Shown: piece by piece, positions 44,880-54,034 of the stretch
How positions within the stretch are numbered: position 1 is the first letter of the stretch
Layout: every line of letters starts with the position of its first letter
NCBI RefSeq assembly: GCF_022179805.1
Contig: NZ_BPUO01000003.1
Location: 124,001 to 188,000, forward strand
Direction of reading: 5' to 3'
Source: Cupriavidus pauculus
GTDB lineage: Bacteria > Pseudomonadota > Gammaproteobacteria > Burkholderiales > Burkholderiaceae
DNA length: 64,000 bases
Made by a program: the position numbers and the translations under genes
The notes under the pieces: generated by a model
What the model saw: the letters and a program-made list of their open reading frames with translations, nothing else
What the model was told of the DNA's origin: nothing
The model's database searches: none

Positions 44880-45281
44880 ATGAAAACCACACTTCTTTCC
44901 AGCCTGATCTTCGCGGCGGCGGCCATGGCACTGGCACCCATCGCGCAAGCACAAACCAAGCAGTTCGACCCCTATTCGCAGGGTGCAAAGGCCGGCAAGG
45001 CGGATCCCTATACCGACGGCGCCAAGGTTGGCAAGCCAGACCCGTACACCGACGGCGCCAAGACCGGCAAGTTCGATACGTACACCGACGGCGCGAACCA
45101 GTCGACGCGCACTGACCTGGCACCGTCCGCGAAGGCCGACCCGTACACCGACGGCGCCAAGTCGGACAAGTACAACCCGTACACGGACGGTGCCCGCGTA
45201 GGCAAGCCTGATCCGTACACCGATGGTGCCAAGGTCGGCAAGCCCGATCCATACACCGACGGCGCGAAGTCGAGCAAGTAA
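44880..45281 (+). CDS. Secreted tandem-repeat protein (DPYTDGAK repeats)
   Basis: About 133 residues. A signal peptide (MKTTLLSSLIFAAAAMALAP, cleavage near AQA) is followed by eight units of about 12 residues on the theme DPYTDGAKVGKP. The fourth unit is expanded (TYTDGANQSTRTDLAPSAKA). The mature protein is nearly all repeat, with regularly spaced Asp, Tyr, Gly and Lys. I do not recognise a named family; cell-surface or metal-binding roles are guesses. The DNA repeat unit is 36 bases, so copy number may vary between strains. A strong terminator follows. Confidence 0.82.
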   Translation: MKTTLLSSLIFAAAAMALAPIAQAQTKQFDPYSQGAKAGKADPYTDGAKVGKPDPYTDGAKTGKFDTYTDGANQSTRTDLAPSAKADPYTDGAKSDKYNPYTDGARVGKPDPYTDGAKVGKPDPYTDGAKSSK

Positions 45282-45315
45282 GCGTAGCGCGTTGTAGCGC
45301 TGCGCAGCGTCTGCC

Positions 45316-45357
45316 GAAACTCCTCGCTCCCACGTCTGGTGGGAGCGAGGAGTTTTT
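45316..45357 (+). terminator. Strong intrinsic terminator after the repeat protein
   Basis: ACTCCTCGCTCCCAC-GTCTG-GTGGGAGCGAGGAGT, 15 perfect pairs extended by A-T pairs, then a run of T residues. It may also serve the leftward remnant gene. Confidence 0.9.
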
Positions 45358-45370
45358 CATTGGTAACGCC

Positions 45371-45965
45371 TCAGTCCGCCGTCACATGGGCCGGCGCGCC
45401 TTCCTTGAGCCAGGGCAGGAACGCATGCAGAAAGCGCGACGCGGCCGGCATGAAATAGCTGCCGTGGTGATAGCACGGGTCCAGCGTCGCTACGATGCGG
45501 CGTCCCGGTCCGCTAGCCGCATCGTCGTACAGCACCGACCGACCATTGACGGTATCCTCGACCGACACGGCACCTTCGGGTGGCACCAGTTCACCATGCC
45601 GATGCCACGTGTCATCGGGCAGCCCCATGCGCGCATACAGGCCATGGCGCACATCGCCCACGCGCAGGCCGGAATCGGCCTCCGGTGCGCGCCACCACCA
45701 GAAATTGACTTCGCCCGCATGCCATTGCGCGTCGTCGAGCCATAGGTCGGCCCGGCTTTCACCCAACGCCACCACGAGCTTGCCGGCCGTCCAGGAAATC
45801 GGAGACCACGCCACGCACCGCCACCATGTCGGCCGGATTCTGGCGGCTGGCCACGTACAAGCAATCGACCTGCGCGAGGTTGGCGCGCGCCAGCTCCGGC
45901 GCATAGACGTTGACGTCGAAGTACCGGCGCAGCGCCGGGGCGTTGAAGGTTGCGTGGTGGTAAGC
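45371..45965 (-). pseudogene. Truncated, frameshifted glutamine-amidotransferase/ThuA-like gene
   Basis: Two minus-strand frames carry one continuous protein sequence. The first, from about 45,965, reads NAPALRRYFDVNVYAPELAR and ends VRGVVSDFLDG. The second continues KLVVALGESRADLWLDDAQW and ends FLHAFLPWLKEGAPAHVTAD. The join is in GGCCGGC near 45,783-45,788, where one extra base breaks the frame. The N-terminus is missing: the reading frame runs into a remnant of an unrelated gene. The fold resembles glutamine-amidotransferase-like proteins, but the family call is tentative. A sequencing error could explain the frameshift but not the missing N-terminus. Confidence 0.65.
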
Positions 45966-46117
45966 GGCAACTGGCAGCCAAGCTTGGGGTGCGCGCCGAA
46001 ACGCTGAGCCGGCTGCTGTCCGACTGGCGCAAGCTTGGGTATTTGGCGGGATGGGGAAGGCAGTGGCTGATCGCCAGGCCGTGTGTGCTGGATGCGGTGG
46101 CACGGGGGGTGCGGTAA
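45965..46117 (+). pseudogene. Remnant of a Crp/Fnr-family regulator (C-terminal HTH only)
   Basis: A 50-codon plus-strand stretch encodes RQLAAKLGVRAETLSRLLSD, then WRKLGYLAGWGRQWLIARP and VLDAVARGVR before TAA. This is the DNA-recognition helix and C-terminus of a Crp/Fnr regulator. There is no upstream cyclic-nucleotide domain and an in-frame stop lies at 45,944, so it is a fragment. It begins exactly where the leftward amidotransferase-like remnant ends. Confidence 0.65.
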
Positions 46118-46148
46118 CACTCAGCGGCGTGGAAGAAGCAACGCCAAA

Positions 46149-46182
46149 CAAAAAACCCCGACGGACGCTCACGCGCCCGTCC
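46149..46182 (-). terminator. Candidate terminator of the GloVer lipoprotein gene
   Basis: On the minus strand GGACG/CGTCC-type arms (also GACGG/CCGTC) are followed by GGGGTTTTTT. A second hairpin, GGCAGACACC-N8-GGTGTCTGCC at 46,215-46,242, lies between this and the gene end. Confidence 0.5.
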
Positions 46183-46256
46183 ATGTATCAGCAAATGAAA
46201 AATGGAGCTTTATTGGCAGACACCTCTTCTTCGGTGTCTGCCGGGTGCGTAGCCGT

Positions 46257-47804
46257 TCAGTTCACCCTGAACACCGTACCGCGATTGCCGGAGCCGCCAT
46301 ACATGGTGGTGCCAAACATATTGCCGCGACTGTCCACGACGAGGCCGCCATTCGGGGTGCTACCATCGGCCGCGCCGGTGAAGGTGTACAGCAGCAGCGA
46401 CGTGTACGTGCCGTCGCCATTGGCCTTCAGCTCGAACACCACGCCGTTGCTGCTTGCGCCACCTGCCGACGTCGTGCCAAACAGATTGCCCTGTGCGTCG
46501 AGCGTGAGGCCCGCCAGCGGCGTAGCGCCCGTGGCGCTGGAAAACGAGTAAAGGGTCGTCGTCGTATAGGTGCCGTCACCGTTGGGCTTCAGCTTGAACG
46601 CCGTGCCGCTGCCATTGGTGCCGCCATTCTGGGTCGTGCCGAACAGGTTGCCCTGGGCGTCCATGGCCAGCTCCGTCGGAACGTTGCCATCGGTACCCAT
46701 CCCCGTGAAGGCATGGAGGGTAACCGGCGTCGCATAAGTGCCATCTCCGTTGGCCTGCATCCTGAAGGCGGTGCCATTGCCGCCAGTGGTCACGCCATAC
46801 AGGTTGCCCTGGCCGTCCAGCATCAGTCCGGCTGGCTTGCTGCCCGCGGCGCCTTCGAAGGCATAGAGCGTCGTCGCCGACTGGTACGTGCCGTCGCCGT
46901 TCGCCTGCAGCTTGAAGACCGTGCCGCAACCAAACATGCACGAGAAAAAGCTGCCGCCGGTGCTTGTAGTGCCGAACAGGTTGCCTGCGGAGTCGATCGT
47001 CAGACCGGTCGGCCTGCTGCCGTCGGTGTCGGCAAACGAGTGCAACGTCACCATGGTGTAGGTACCGTCACCGTTGGCCTTGAGCTCGAAGACCGTGCCA
47101 TAACCGTTGGCGCCGCCAGACTGAGTCGTTCCGAACAGATTGCCGTGGCTGTCGATCGCCAGGCCGGTGGGAACGCTGCCATCCGTGCCGGTGAAGGCAT
47201 ACACCGTGGCGGTGGTGTAAGTACCGTCGCCATTGGTCTTTACCGAGAACACCGTGCCATAGCCGGCAATGCTGTCCTGAGTCGTGCCGTACAGGGTGCC
47301 CTGCGCATCCGCGACCATCCGGCCAGTCGGACGAATCCCGTCTGCACCAGAGCCCGAGAAAACGTGCAGCGTGTTCAGTTGCGGAGCGTGGCAGTCGACC
47401 GTAATGTTGTTGACGTTGGTCGCCACGGTGCCCTGGCCATTTGTCACCGGGCACAACAGCACGCTACTGCCTGCGGAGATGCTGCTCACCGTCACCACGT
47501 AAGTGTTGCCGACCTGTACCTTGGCGCCGAAGCTGAACGGCACTGCCGCCGTGCCCGAACTCGGGCCATTGACTACAGTAGGATTCGCGCCGTCGAGCAT
47601 CAGCGTCACGCTCTGCCCTGCCGAGAGACCCGACACGGAGCCGGTGATGGCATAGGCAGCTACCGGTTGCGGCGTCTCGGGCTGCGGAGCCGCAGGCTGC
47701 TGCGCCCCAGGCTGCGTCGCGGTCGGGGAATCGTTGCCCCCGCATCCGGCGAGGGTCAACAGAAGAAGCGCGCAGGCGGCGACGCCTGAGGAGATTCGAG
47801 GCAT
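46257..47804 (-). CDS. Lipoprotein with GloVer (Gloeo/Verruco) tandem repeats
   Basis: 515 residues. A lipoprotein signal peptide MPRISSGVAACALLLLTLAGC has an LAGC lipobox; the Cys would be lipidated. After a Pro/Gln linker and a domain of about 100 residues come about nine repeats of 35-45 residues with the pattern GNLFGTT-x-GG-x(3)-GTVFxLxxNGDGTY. These look like choice-of-anchor GloVer repeats, probably a beta-propeller-like surface array. The function of the family is unknown. No partner genes are adjacent. Confidence 0.85.
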   Translation of the reverse strand: MPRISSGVAACALLLLTLAGCGGNDSPTATQPGAQQPAAPQPETPQPVAAYAITGSVSGLSAGQSVTLMLDGANPTVVNGPSSGTAAVPFSFGAKVQVGNTYVVTVSSISAGSSVLLCPVTNGQGTVATNVNNITVDCHAPQLNTLHVFSGSGADGIRPTGRMVADAQGTLYGTTQDSIAGYGTVFSVKTNGDGTYTTATVYAFTGTDGSVPTGLAIDSHGNLFGTTQSGGANGYGTVFELKANGDGTYTMVTLHSFADTDGSRPTGLTIDSAGNLFGTTSTGGSFFSCMFGCGTVFKLQANGDGTYQSATTLYAFEGAAGSKPAGLMLDGQGNLYGVTTGGNGTAFRMQANGDGTYATPVTLHAFTGMGTDGNVPTELAMDAQGNLFGTTQNGGTNGSGTAFKLKPNGDGTYTTTTLYSFSSATGATPLAGLTLDAQGNLFGTTSAGGASSNGVVFELKANGDGTYTSLLLYTFTGAADGSTPNGGLVVDSRGNMFGTTMYGGSGNRGTVFRVN

Positions 47805-48312
47805 TTTGGGGGACGGTCTTGAGTTCTAGAAATCAGAATGGGAGCGCAGCGAGCCGCGCGCAGCCGATCGCTAGCCATTTGACGGAAGCCGACTGCCGAC
47901 CTTTGCACGAAGTACATTTCAACCGGCATAGTGCCCAGTCGCTTTCGCGCGATCGCGCAGCAGTATATCGACGCAATCCGGCCTGATTCACTACCCCGTT
48001 GTGGGGTGGACGATTGAGACTGGTAGTGTTTCTCGGTCTGCACGCTTGGTACGGCGCCGACGTTGGTTGGTAAAACAGCCAGGAAAACGCGAGCGTCATC
48101 CACATACCCGCAGGACGCGTGCCACCAAAATGGAATCGCTCACTGATGCGGAGTACGCGCAAAAAAGAATTGGCCGGCAAGCCGGCCAATCGATACAGCG
48201 AATTTGCTCGAAGCGGTGATGCATTAGTTGACGGTCACTAGTTTCAACCGTTGCGCCAATTAGCGCTCAATAATGCACGCGCCCGTTGGTTCTCACCAGC
48301 GGGCAGTGACGA
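47805..48312. other. Intergenic region between acnB and the GloVer lipoprotein
   Basis: About 500 bases with no convincing gene. Short frames on both strands lack recognisable sequence. It contains the acnB terminator and, at its left end, the promoter of the leftward lipoprotein gene, which I could not place. Confidence 0.45.
48161..48190 (-). terminator. Intrinsic terminator of acnB
   Basis: On the minus strand ATTGGCCGGC-TT-GCCGGCCAAT, 10 perfect pairs, is followed by TCTTTTTT. It lies about 120 bases after the acnB stop. Confidence 0.8.
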
Positions 48313-50904
48313 TCAGACCGTCACCGTATCGGCAACTTCCTTGAAGTCTTCGATCTGGTCGAAGTTCATGTACTTGTAGATCTTGTCGCCGTTGGCGTTC
48401 AGCACGCCCATGTCGGCCATGTACTCTTCCTTGGTCGGGATACGACCCAGGCGCGAGCAGATGGCGGCCAGTTCGGCCGAACCCAGGTACACGTTCGTGT
48501 TCTTGCCCAGGCGGTTCGGGAAGTTACGCGTCGACGTGGACATCACCGTTGCACCTTCGCGCACTTGTGCCTGGTTACCCATGCACAGCGAGCAGCCCGG
48601 CATTTCGGTACGCGCACCAGCCGTTCCGAACACGCCGTAGTGGCCTTCCTCGGTCAGCTGTTTCTGGTCCATCTTGGTCGGCGGGGCCACCCACAGCTTC
48701 ACGGGGATGTCGCGCTTGCCTTCCAGCAGCTTCGATGCAGCGCGGAAGTGACCAATGTTGGTCATGCACGAACCGATGAACACTTCGTCGATCTTGGCAC
48801 CGGCCACATCCGACAGCGTCTTCACGTCGTCCGGATCGTTCGGGCAGGCCACGATCGGCTCGTGCACGTCGGCCAGGTCGATTTCGATCACGGCGGCGTA
48901 CTCGGCGTCGGCGTCCGGCTCCAGCAGCTTCGGATCGGCCAGCCATGCTTCCATGGCCTTGATACGGCGCTGCAGGCTGCGCGGGTCCTGGTAGCCTTCG
49001 GCGATCATCCACTTCAGCAGCGTGATGTTGCTGTTGATGTATTCGATGATCGGTTCCTTGTTCAGGCGCACCGTGCAACCGGCGGCCGAACGTTCTGCCG
49101 AGGCGTCGGACAGTTCGAAAGCCTGTTCCACCTTCAGGTCAGGCAGACCTTCGATCTCCAGGATACGGCCCGAGAAGATGTTCTTCTTGCCTTGCTTGGC
49201 CACGGTCAGCATGTCCTGCTTGATCGCGTACAGCGGAATGGCGTTGACCAGGTCGCGCAGCGTCACGCCGGGCTGCATCTTGCCCTTGAAGCGGACCAGC
49301 ACCGATTCCGGCATGTCCAGCGGCATCACGCCGGTGGCAGCAGCAAATGCCACCAGGCCCGAGCCGGCCGGGAAGCTGATGCCGATCGGGAAGCGGGTGT
49401 GCGAATCGCCGCCGGTGCCCACGGTGTCGGGCAGCAGCATGCGGTTCAGCCACGAGTGGATCACGCCGTCACCAGGACGCAGCGAGATACCGCCACGGGT
49501 GCTGATGAATTGCGGCAGCGTGTGGTGCGTCTTCACGTCCACGGGCTTCGGATACGCGGCGGTGTGGCAGAACGACTGCATCACCAGGTCGGCCGAGAAG
49601 CCCAGGCAGGCCAGGTCCTTCAGCTCGTCGCGCGTCATCGGGCCGGTGGTGTCCTGCGAGCCCACCGAGGTCATCTTCGGTTCGCAGTACGTGCCCGGAC
49701 GGATACCCTTGTTGTCGGTCAGGCCGCAAGCACGACCCACCATCTTCTGGGCCAGCGTGAAACCCTTGCCGGTATCGACCGGGTTCTGCGGCAGGCGGAA
49801 CAGCGTCGACGGGGCCAGGCCCAGTGCCTCGCGGGCCTTGGCGGTCAGGCCACGGCCAACGATCAGCGGAATGCGGCCACCGGCGCGCACTTCGTCAAAC
49901 AGCACGTCGGACTTGACCTTGAATTCGGAGATCACGGCGCCGTTCTTCAGGGCCTTGCCTTCGTACGGGCGCAGTTCCACGACGTCGCCCATTTCCATCT
50001 GCGACACGTCCAGCTCGATCGGCAGCGCGCCGGCGTCTTCCATCGTGTTGTAGAAGATCGGGGCAATCTTGCTGCCCAGGCACACGCCGCCAAAGCGCTT
50101 GTTCGGCACGAACGGGATGTCTTCGCCCGTGAACCACAGCACCGAGTTGGTGGCCGACTTGCGGCTGGAACCCGTACCGACCACGTCGCCGACGTAGGCC
50201 ACGAGGTGACCCTTTTCCTTCAGCGATTCGATGAATGCCACCGGGCCGCGCTTGCCGTCTTCTTCCGGCTGGAACGCCGCGCCTTCGCGCTTGTTCTTCA
50301 GCATGGCCAGCGCGTGCATCGGGATGTCCGGGCGCGTGGTGGCGTCGGGCGCCGGCGACAGGTCGTCGGTGTTGGTTTCGCCCGGCACCTTGAACACGGT
50401 GATGGTCATCGACTCCGGCAGTGCCGGACGGCTCGTGAACCACTCGGCATCGGCCCAGCTTTGCAGCACGGACTTGGCGTTGGCGTTGCCGGCGTCGGCC
50501 TTTTCCTTCACGTCATGGAAGGCGTCGAACATCAACAGCGTCTTCTTCAGCGCGTCGGCGGCGACGGTGCCCACTTCGGCGTCGTCCAGCAGTTCGATCA
50601 GCGGCGAGATGTTGTAGCCGCCCAGCATCGTGCCGAGCAGTTCGGTGGCGCGGGCGCGCGAGATCAGCGCGGTCTTTTCGGTACCCAGGGCCACGGCGGC
50701 CAGGTACGACGCCTTGACCTTGGCGGCGTCGTCCACGCCGGCCGGCACGCGGTAGGTAATCAGGTCCACCAGGGTCTGCTCTTCGCCCGCCGGCGGGTTC
50801 TTGATCAGTTCGATCAGCTCGGCCGTCTGCTTGGCGGTCAGCGGCAGAGGAGGAATGCCAAGCGCGGCGCGTTCGGCGACATGGGCGCGATAGATATCAA
50901 GCAT
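48313..50904 (-). CDS. acnB: Aconitate hydratase B
   Basis: 863 residues, the usual AcnB size. It isomerises citrate and isocitrate in the TCA cycle and may bind mRNA when the [4Fe-4S] cluster is lost. The AcnB-specific N-terminal HEAT-like domain starts [20 protein letters not shown]. Cluster cysteines lie in [13 protein letters not shown] and [22 protein letters not shown] and [14 protein letters not shown] active-site segments are present (here [13 protein letters not shown] and [14 protein letters not shown]). It is monocistronic with a terminator. A palindromic operator candidate lies 118 bases upstream. Confidence 0.98.
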   Translation of the reverse strand: MLDIYRAHVAERAALGIPPLPLTAKQTAELIELIKNPPAGEEQTLVDLITYRVPAGVDDAAKVKASYLAAVALGTEKTALISRARATELLGTMLGGYNISPLIELLDDAEVGTVAADALKKTLLMFDAFHDVKEKADAGNANAKSVLQSWADAEWFTSRPALPESMTITVFKVPGETNTDDLSPAPDATTRPDIPMHALAMLKNKREGAAFQPEEDGKRGPVAFIESLKEKGHLVAYVGDVVGTGSSRKSATNSVLWFTGEDIPFVPNKRFGGVCLGSKIAPIFYNTMEDAGALPIELDVSQMEMGDVVELRPYEGKALKNGAVISEFKVKSDVLFDEVRAGGRIPLIVGRGLTAKAREALGLAPSTLFRLPQNPVDTGKGFTLAQKMVGRACGLTDNKGIRPGTYCEPKMTSVGSQDTTGPMTRDELKDLACLGFSADLVMQSFCHTAAYPKPVDVKTHHTLPQFISTRGGISLRPGDGVIHSWLNRMLLPDTVGTGGDSHTRFPIGISFPAGSGLVAFAAATGVMPLDMPESVLVRFKGKMQPGVTLRDLVNAIPLYAIKQDMLTVAKQGKKNIFSGRILEIEGLPDLKVEQAFELSDASAERSAAGCTVRLNKEPIIEYINSNITLLKWMIAEGYQDPRSLQRRIKAMEAWLADPKLLEPDADAEYAAVIEIDLADVHEPIVACPNDPDDVKTLSDVAGAKIDEVFIGSCMTNIGHFRAASKLLEGKRDIPVKLWVAPPTKMDQKQLTEEGHYGVFGTAGARTEMPGCSLCMGNQAQVREGATVMSTSTRNFPNRLGKNTNVYLGSAELAAICSRLGRIPTKEEYMADMGVLNANGDKIYKYMNFDQIEDFKEVADTVTV

Positions 50905-51392
50905 GGGAACCTGCTGTTAATAGGGTTGTAACGGGGGTGCTGCTTTGTCTCTTGTGGGCTGACGGCGCAATGCCGCCAACTGCGCCGTGATTGTAGTCCG
51001 AAGTCCGCCGCAGATCAAACGTCTTATATCTTATATAAGAGTTAAACGAGATGATGCACGGCACCACAAGGGCTGGCGGCCGATTGGCTGTTGTAAATCC
51101 GCAGATCGCCCTGACGCAAGGGTCACAAAAGCCGGCGCGATACCTCTCCGCCTAAAAGCGCCTTATACATTACATACACGTCATGTCACGCACCGAAACG
51201 GCATGCACGTCTTAAGTTCCGCGCCCCTTTATCGTTAACCACCGTAGCAGGTGCAAATGGCGCGCCAATGCGCCCCTGCGCCCGATGCCCGCTCGCTCAA
51301 ACGGCCAAGCTGAGCGGGTTTCCCCCTTTTTATCGGCCCTTTGCTTACCTGCGATTCGGGAAGAATGGCAGGCATTCCGACACAGGCATCTC
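50905..51392. other. acnB-fliL divergent regulatory region
   Basis: 488 bases with no gene. It contains the acnB operator candidate and a terminator-like hairpin in the fliL leader, CCCGCTC-N17-GAGCGGG at 51,288-51,318 followed by TTTCCCCCTTTTT. The hairpin faces rightward, so it could attenuate transcripts heading into fliL or end a small RNA. Confidence 0.45.
51022..51040. promoter_or_regulatory. Palindromic operator candidate upstream of acnB
   Basis: TCTTATAT-CTT-ATATAAGA, a perfect 8+8 inverted repeat. The right part alone, TCTTATATAAGA, is also a perfect 12-bp palindrome. AT-rich symmetry in GC-rich DNA makes chance unlikely. A GntR-family regulator is plausible but not shown. Confidence 0.55.
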
Positions 51393-51881
51393 ATGGCGAA
51401 CACGCTTTCCCCCTCCCAGACTGGCGGCACTTCGAGCAAGCGCGGCCGACTGCTGCTGATTGGCGGCGGCGTGCTGGTGGTGGTGCTGGCTGCTGGCGGC
51501 TTTTTCCTGGGCAGCATCCTTAGCAGCAATCATCAGCCGGCAGCTCCGGCTGCCCCGGTGGTGCCGCCGCCGATCTTCGTGCCGCTGGACGCGTTCACCG
51601 TGAATCTCAAGAGCGAGGACGGCGACCGCTTCCTGCACACCGGCCTGTCGCTGAAGGTAGCGGATGCCGACACCCAGGGACGTCTGGCGCAGTACCAGCC
51701 GGAAGCACGCAGCCGCATCCTGCTGCTGCTCTCGGCACGCCAGCCGGGCGATCTGGCCACGGTGGAAGGCAAGCGCAAGCTGGCCCAGGACATTCAGGCG
51801 GCGATCAGCCAGCCGTTTGCCACTGGCCTGCCGCCGCAGAAGGTGCTGGATGTCTTGTTTACTTCGTTCGTGGTGCAGTAA
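51393..51881 (+). CDS. fliL: Flagellar basal-body-associated protein FliL
   Basis: About 162 residues. A cytoplasmic Ser/Gly-rich N-terminus is followed by one membrane helix (RLLLIGGGVLVVVLAAGGFF, about 20-40), a Pro-rich linker and a periplasmic stomatin-like domain (VPLDAFTVNLKSEDGDRFLH; LLLLLSARQPGDLATVEGKR). FliL surrounds and assists the stator. It heads fliLMNOPQR. ATG at 51393 is chosen by family length. A 149-base gap separates it from fliM, whereas the following genes are tightly packed. Confidence 0.92.
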   Translation: MANTLSPSQTGGTSSKRGRLLLIGGGVLVVVLAAGGFFLGSILSSNHQPAAPAAPVVPPPIFVPLDAFTVNLKSEDGDRFLHTGLSLKVADADTQGRLAQYQPEARSRILLLLSARQPGDLATVEGKRKLAQDIQAAISQPFATGLPPQKVLDVLFTSFVVQ

Positions 51882-52030
51882 GTCTTGCTGTCCGCACCGC
51901 GAACTCAGAGCCAACCGATAGATATGAAACTGCCCGCCGATCAACTTCCCTGCCGCCGCGTCATGCGTGGCGTCTGAAGACTGACATGGACCGTTTCATC
52001 CTCACAGCCGTTCACGGGGCAGGACACTAG

Positions 52031-53041
52031 ATGGCCTACGACAAGTTCCTCTCGCAGGACGAGGTAGACGAATTACTGAAAGGGGTATCGGGTGAAGCCG
52101 ATACGCCCACGGCCAGCGCGCCGGTCGTCGAAGAAGGCGGCGTACGGCCGTACAACCTGGCCAACCAGGAACGCGTCGTCCGCGGCCGCCTGCACACGCT
52201 CGAAATCATCAACGAGCGTTTTGCCCGGGCACTGCGCACCGCGCTGTTCAACTTCATCCGCCGTGGCGCCGATATCTCGGTCGGCACGGTAAGGATCGAG
52301 AAGTACGGCGATTTCGTGCGCAACCTGCCGGTGCCGACCAACCTGAACCTGGTCCACATGAAGCCGCTGCGGGGCACCGCGCTGTTCGTGTACGACCCGA
52401 ATCTGGTCTTCCTGGTCGTCGACAACCTGTTTGGCGGCGACGGTCGTTTCCACACTCGTGTGGAAGGCCGCGACTTCACCCAGACCGAGCAGCGCATCAT
52501 CCGCCGCATGCTCGACCTGACGCTAAACAGCTACAGCCAGGCCTGGCGCACCGTGCATCCGATCGAGTTCGACTATGTCCGCTCGGAGATGCACACCAAG
52601 TTCGCCAACGTGGCCGGTCCGAACGATGCCGTGGTCACCACCGCGTTCCATATCGAACTGGGCGCGGTTGGCGGGCAACTGCATATCTGTATCCCCTTCT
52701 CGATGATCGAGCCGCTGCGCGATTTGCTGATGAATCCGCTGCAGGACGAAGTCGAGGTGGACAAACGCTGGCTCGGCCAGCTTTCCAACCAGTTGCGTGC
52801 CGCCGAAGTGGACCTGGTGGCCGAATTCACGCATCTGCGCAGCACCGTGGCCGAGGTTCTGGCCATGCGCGAAGGCGACGTGCTGCCGATCGAACTGCCC
52901 GAGAAGATCTTTGGCAAGGTCGACGGCGTACCCGTCATGCAGTGCGGTTTCGGCACCATGAATGGCCAGTACGCACTGCGCGTGGAACGAATGATCAATT
53001 ACCAAGACAGCGATTCCAACAAGGAAACCGATCATGACTGA
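52031..53041 (+). CDS. fliM: Flagellar motor switch protein FliM
   Basis: 336 residues, C-ring protein that receives CheY-P. The N-terminal part reads MAYDKFLSQDEVDELLKGVSG; the EN-type CheY-binding sequence is replaced by the LSQDEVDELL form common in this group. The CheC-like middle domain has ERFARALRTALFNFIRR and GGDGRF; the C-terminal SpoA domain binds FliN. It overlaps fliN by eight bases. Confidence 0.97.
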   Translation: MAYDKFLSQDEVDELLKGVSGEADTPTASAPVVEEGGVRPYNLANQERVVRGRLHTLEIINERFARALRTALFNFIRRGADISVGTVRIEKYGDFVRNLPVPTNLNLVHMKPLRGTALFVYDPNLVFLVVDNLFGGDGRFHTRVEGRDFTQTEQRIIRRMLDLTLNSYSQAWRTVHPIEFDYVRSEMHTKFANVAGPNDAVVTTAFHIELGAVGGQLHICIPFSMIEPLRDLLMNPLQDEVEVDKRWLGQLSNQLRAAEVDLVAEFTHLRSTVAEVLAMREGDVLPIELPEKIFGKVDGVPVMQCGFGTMNGQYALRVERMINYQDSDSNKETDHD

Positions 53042-53504
53042 CGGCACTCAGGACAAGCCGGTCGATCCGATGGACGATTGGGCCAGCGCCCTCGCGGAGC
53101 AGACCAGCGCCGAACAAACGGCGCCTGCTGCCGAAGCGGCCGCCACCACCACGGTAGCACCCGCTCCGGCCATGCCCACGGCCACGCCGGCGGCTGCCAC
53201 CGTGTTCCCGCCCCTGGCACAGGAGGCGCCGAGCGGCTTTCACAACGATATCGGGATGATTCTCGATATCCCGGTGCAGCTGACCGTGGAACTGGGCCGC
53301 ACCAAGGTACCCATCAAGAACCTGCTGCAACTGGCGCAGGGCTCGGTGGTGGAACTGGACGGCCTGGCCGGCGAACCCATGGACGTGCTCGTGAACGGCT
53401 ACCTGATCGCCCAGGGCGAAGTGGTGGTGGTGAACGACAAGTTCGGTATTCGCCTGACGGACATCATCACGCCGTCCGAACGTATCCGGAAGCTCAACAA
53501 ATGA
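53034..53504 (+). CDS. fliN: Flagellar motor switch protein FliN
   Basis: 156 residues. An N-terminal 65-residue Ala/Thr-rich extension precedes the SpoA domain ([60 protein letters not shown]). It forms the bottom of the C-ring. The stop overlaps the fliO start (ATGA). Confidence 0.97.
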   Translation: MTDGTQDKPVDPMDDWASALAEQTSAEQTAPAAEAAATTTVAPAPAMPTATPAAATVFPPLAQEAPSGFHNDIGMILDIPVQLTVELGRTKVPIKNLLQLAQGSVVELDGLAGEPMDVLVNGYLIAQGEVVVVNDKFGIRLTDIITPSERIRKLNK

Positions 53505-54034
53505 CATCCGCCTCGCGCCGGTTTGCAGCTGCCGCGCGCATTGCCTCGGTCACGGCCCTCGCGGGCCTGGCTGCAACCGGTGCGCAGGCAGCCGATGTCG
53601 TACTCAGCACTGCCCAGGCAGGCAACCCCGCCAGCAGTGCCGCAGCCAGCCATGCCTTTACCGGCAATGCGCCGGTGATCAGCAACGGTGCCAGTCTTGC
53701 CCAGGCCGGACTCGGCCTGTTCGGCGTCATCGCGCTGATCCTGGGCATGGCCTGGCTCGCCCGCCGCGTGGGCCTGGTGCGCCACGGCACGGGCAACGCC
53801 TCGATCAAGGTCGTGAACAGCCTGGCGCTGAGTGCGCGCCAGAAGGTCGTGACCGTGGAAGTGGGCGATACCTGGCTCGTGCTCGGTGTCTCGCCCAACG
53901 AAATCCGCCCGCTCCATACGTTGCCGGCCCAGCCCGACAACGGCGCGCCCGCCGGATCGCAGCCAGTCCCGCCGATGCAGGGCGGCTTTGGCGAACGGCT
54001 GATGCGCGCCATGCAGGAAAACCTCAAGAAATGA
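53501..54034 (+). CDS. fliO: Flagellar export-gate assembly protein FliO
   Basis: About 177 residues. A signal-like N-terminus ([20 protein letters not shown]) is followed by a periplasmic segment, one membrane helix ([20 protein letters not shown]) and a short cytoplasmic domain ([38 protein letters not shown]). It aids FliP ring assembly. Overlaps of four bases on both sides show tight coupling. Confidence 0.92.
   Translation: MTSASRRFAAAARIASVTALAGLAATGAQAADVVLSTAQAGNPASSAAASHAFTGNAPVISNGASLAQAGLGLFGVIALILGMAWLARRVGLVRHGTGNASIKVVNSLALSARQKVVTVEVGDTWLVLGVSPNEIRPLHTLPAQPDNGAPAGSQPVPPMQGGFGERLMRAMQENLKK

Noticed and set aside
45008-45277. An 89-residue reverse frame in the repeat protein (LAPSVYGSGLPT repeats)
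   Set aside because: It exists only because the 36-base repeat keeps the reverse frame open; no start signal.
44880-45281. The tandem repeats as a CRISPR array
   Set aside because: The repeats are in frame and encode a secreted protein with a signal peptide; there are no unique spacers.
28352-50904. The 23-kb block between fliK and fliL as a genomic island
   Set aside because: No integrase, att-like direct repeat, tRNA or composition shift was seen, and it contains core genes such as acnB.
48565-50931. A 788-codon open frame antisense to acnB
   Set aside because: A composition shadow of a strongly biased gene; acnB itself is unambiguous.
51366-51381. An FlhDC-box-like sequence (AATGGCAGGCATTCCG) just before fliL
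   Set aside because: The consensus is too loose, and the site lies too close to the start codon to be a credible activator site.
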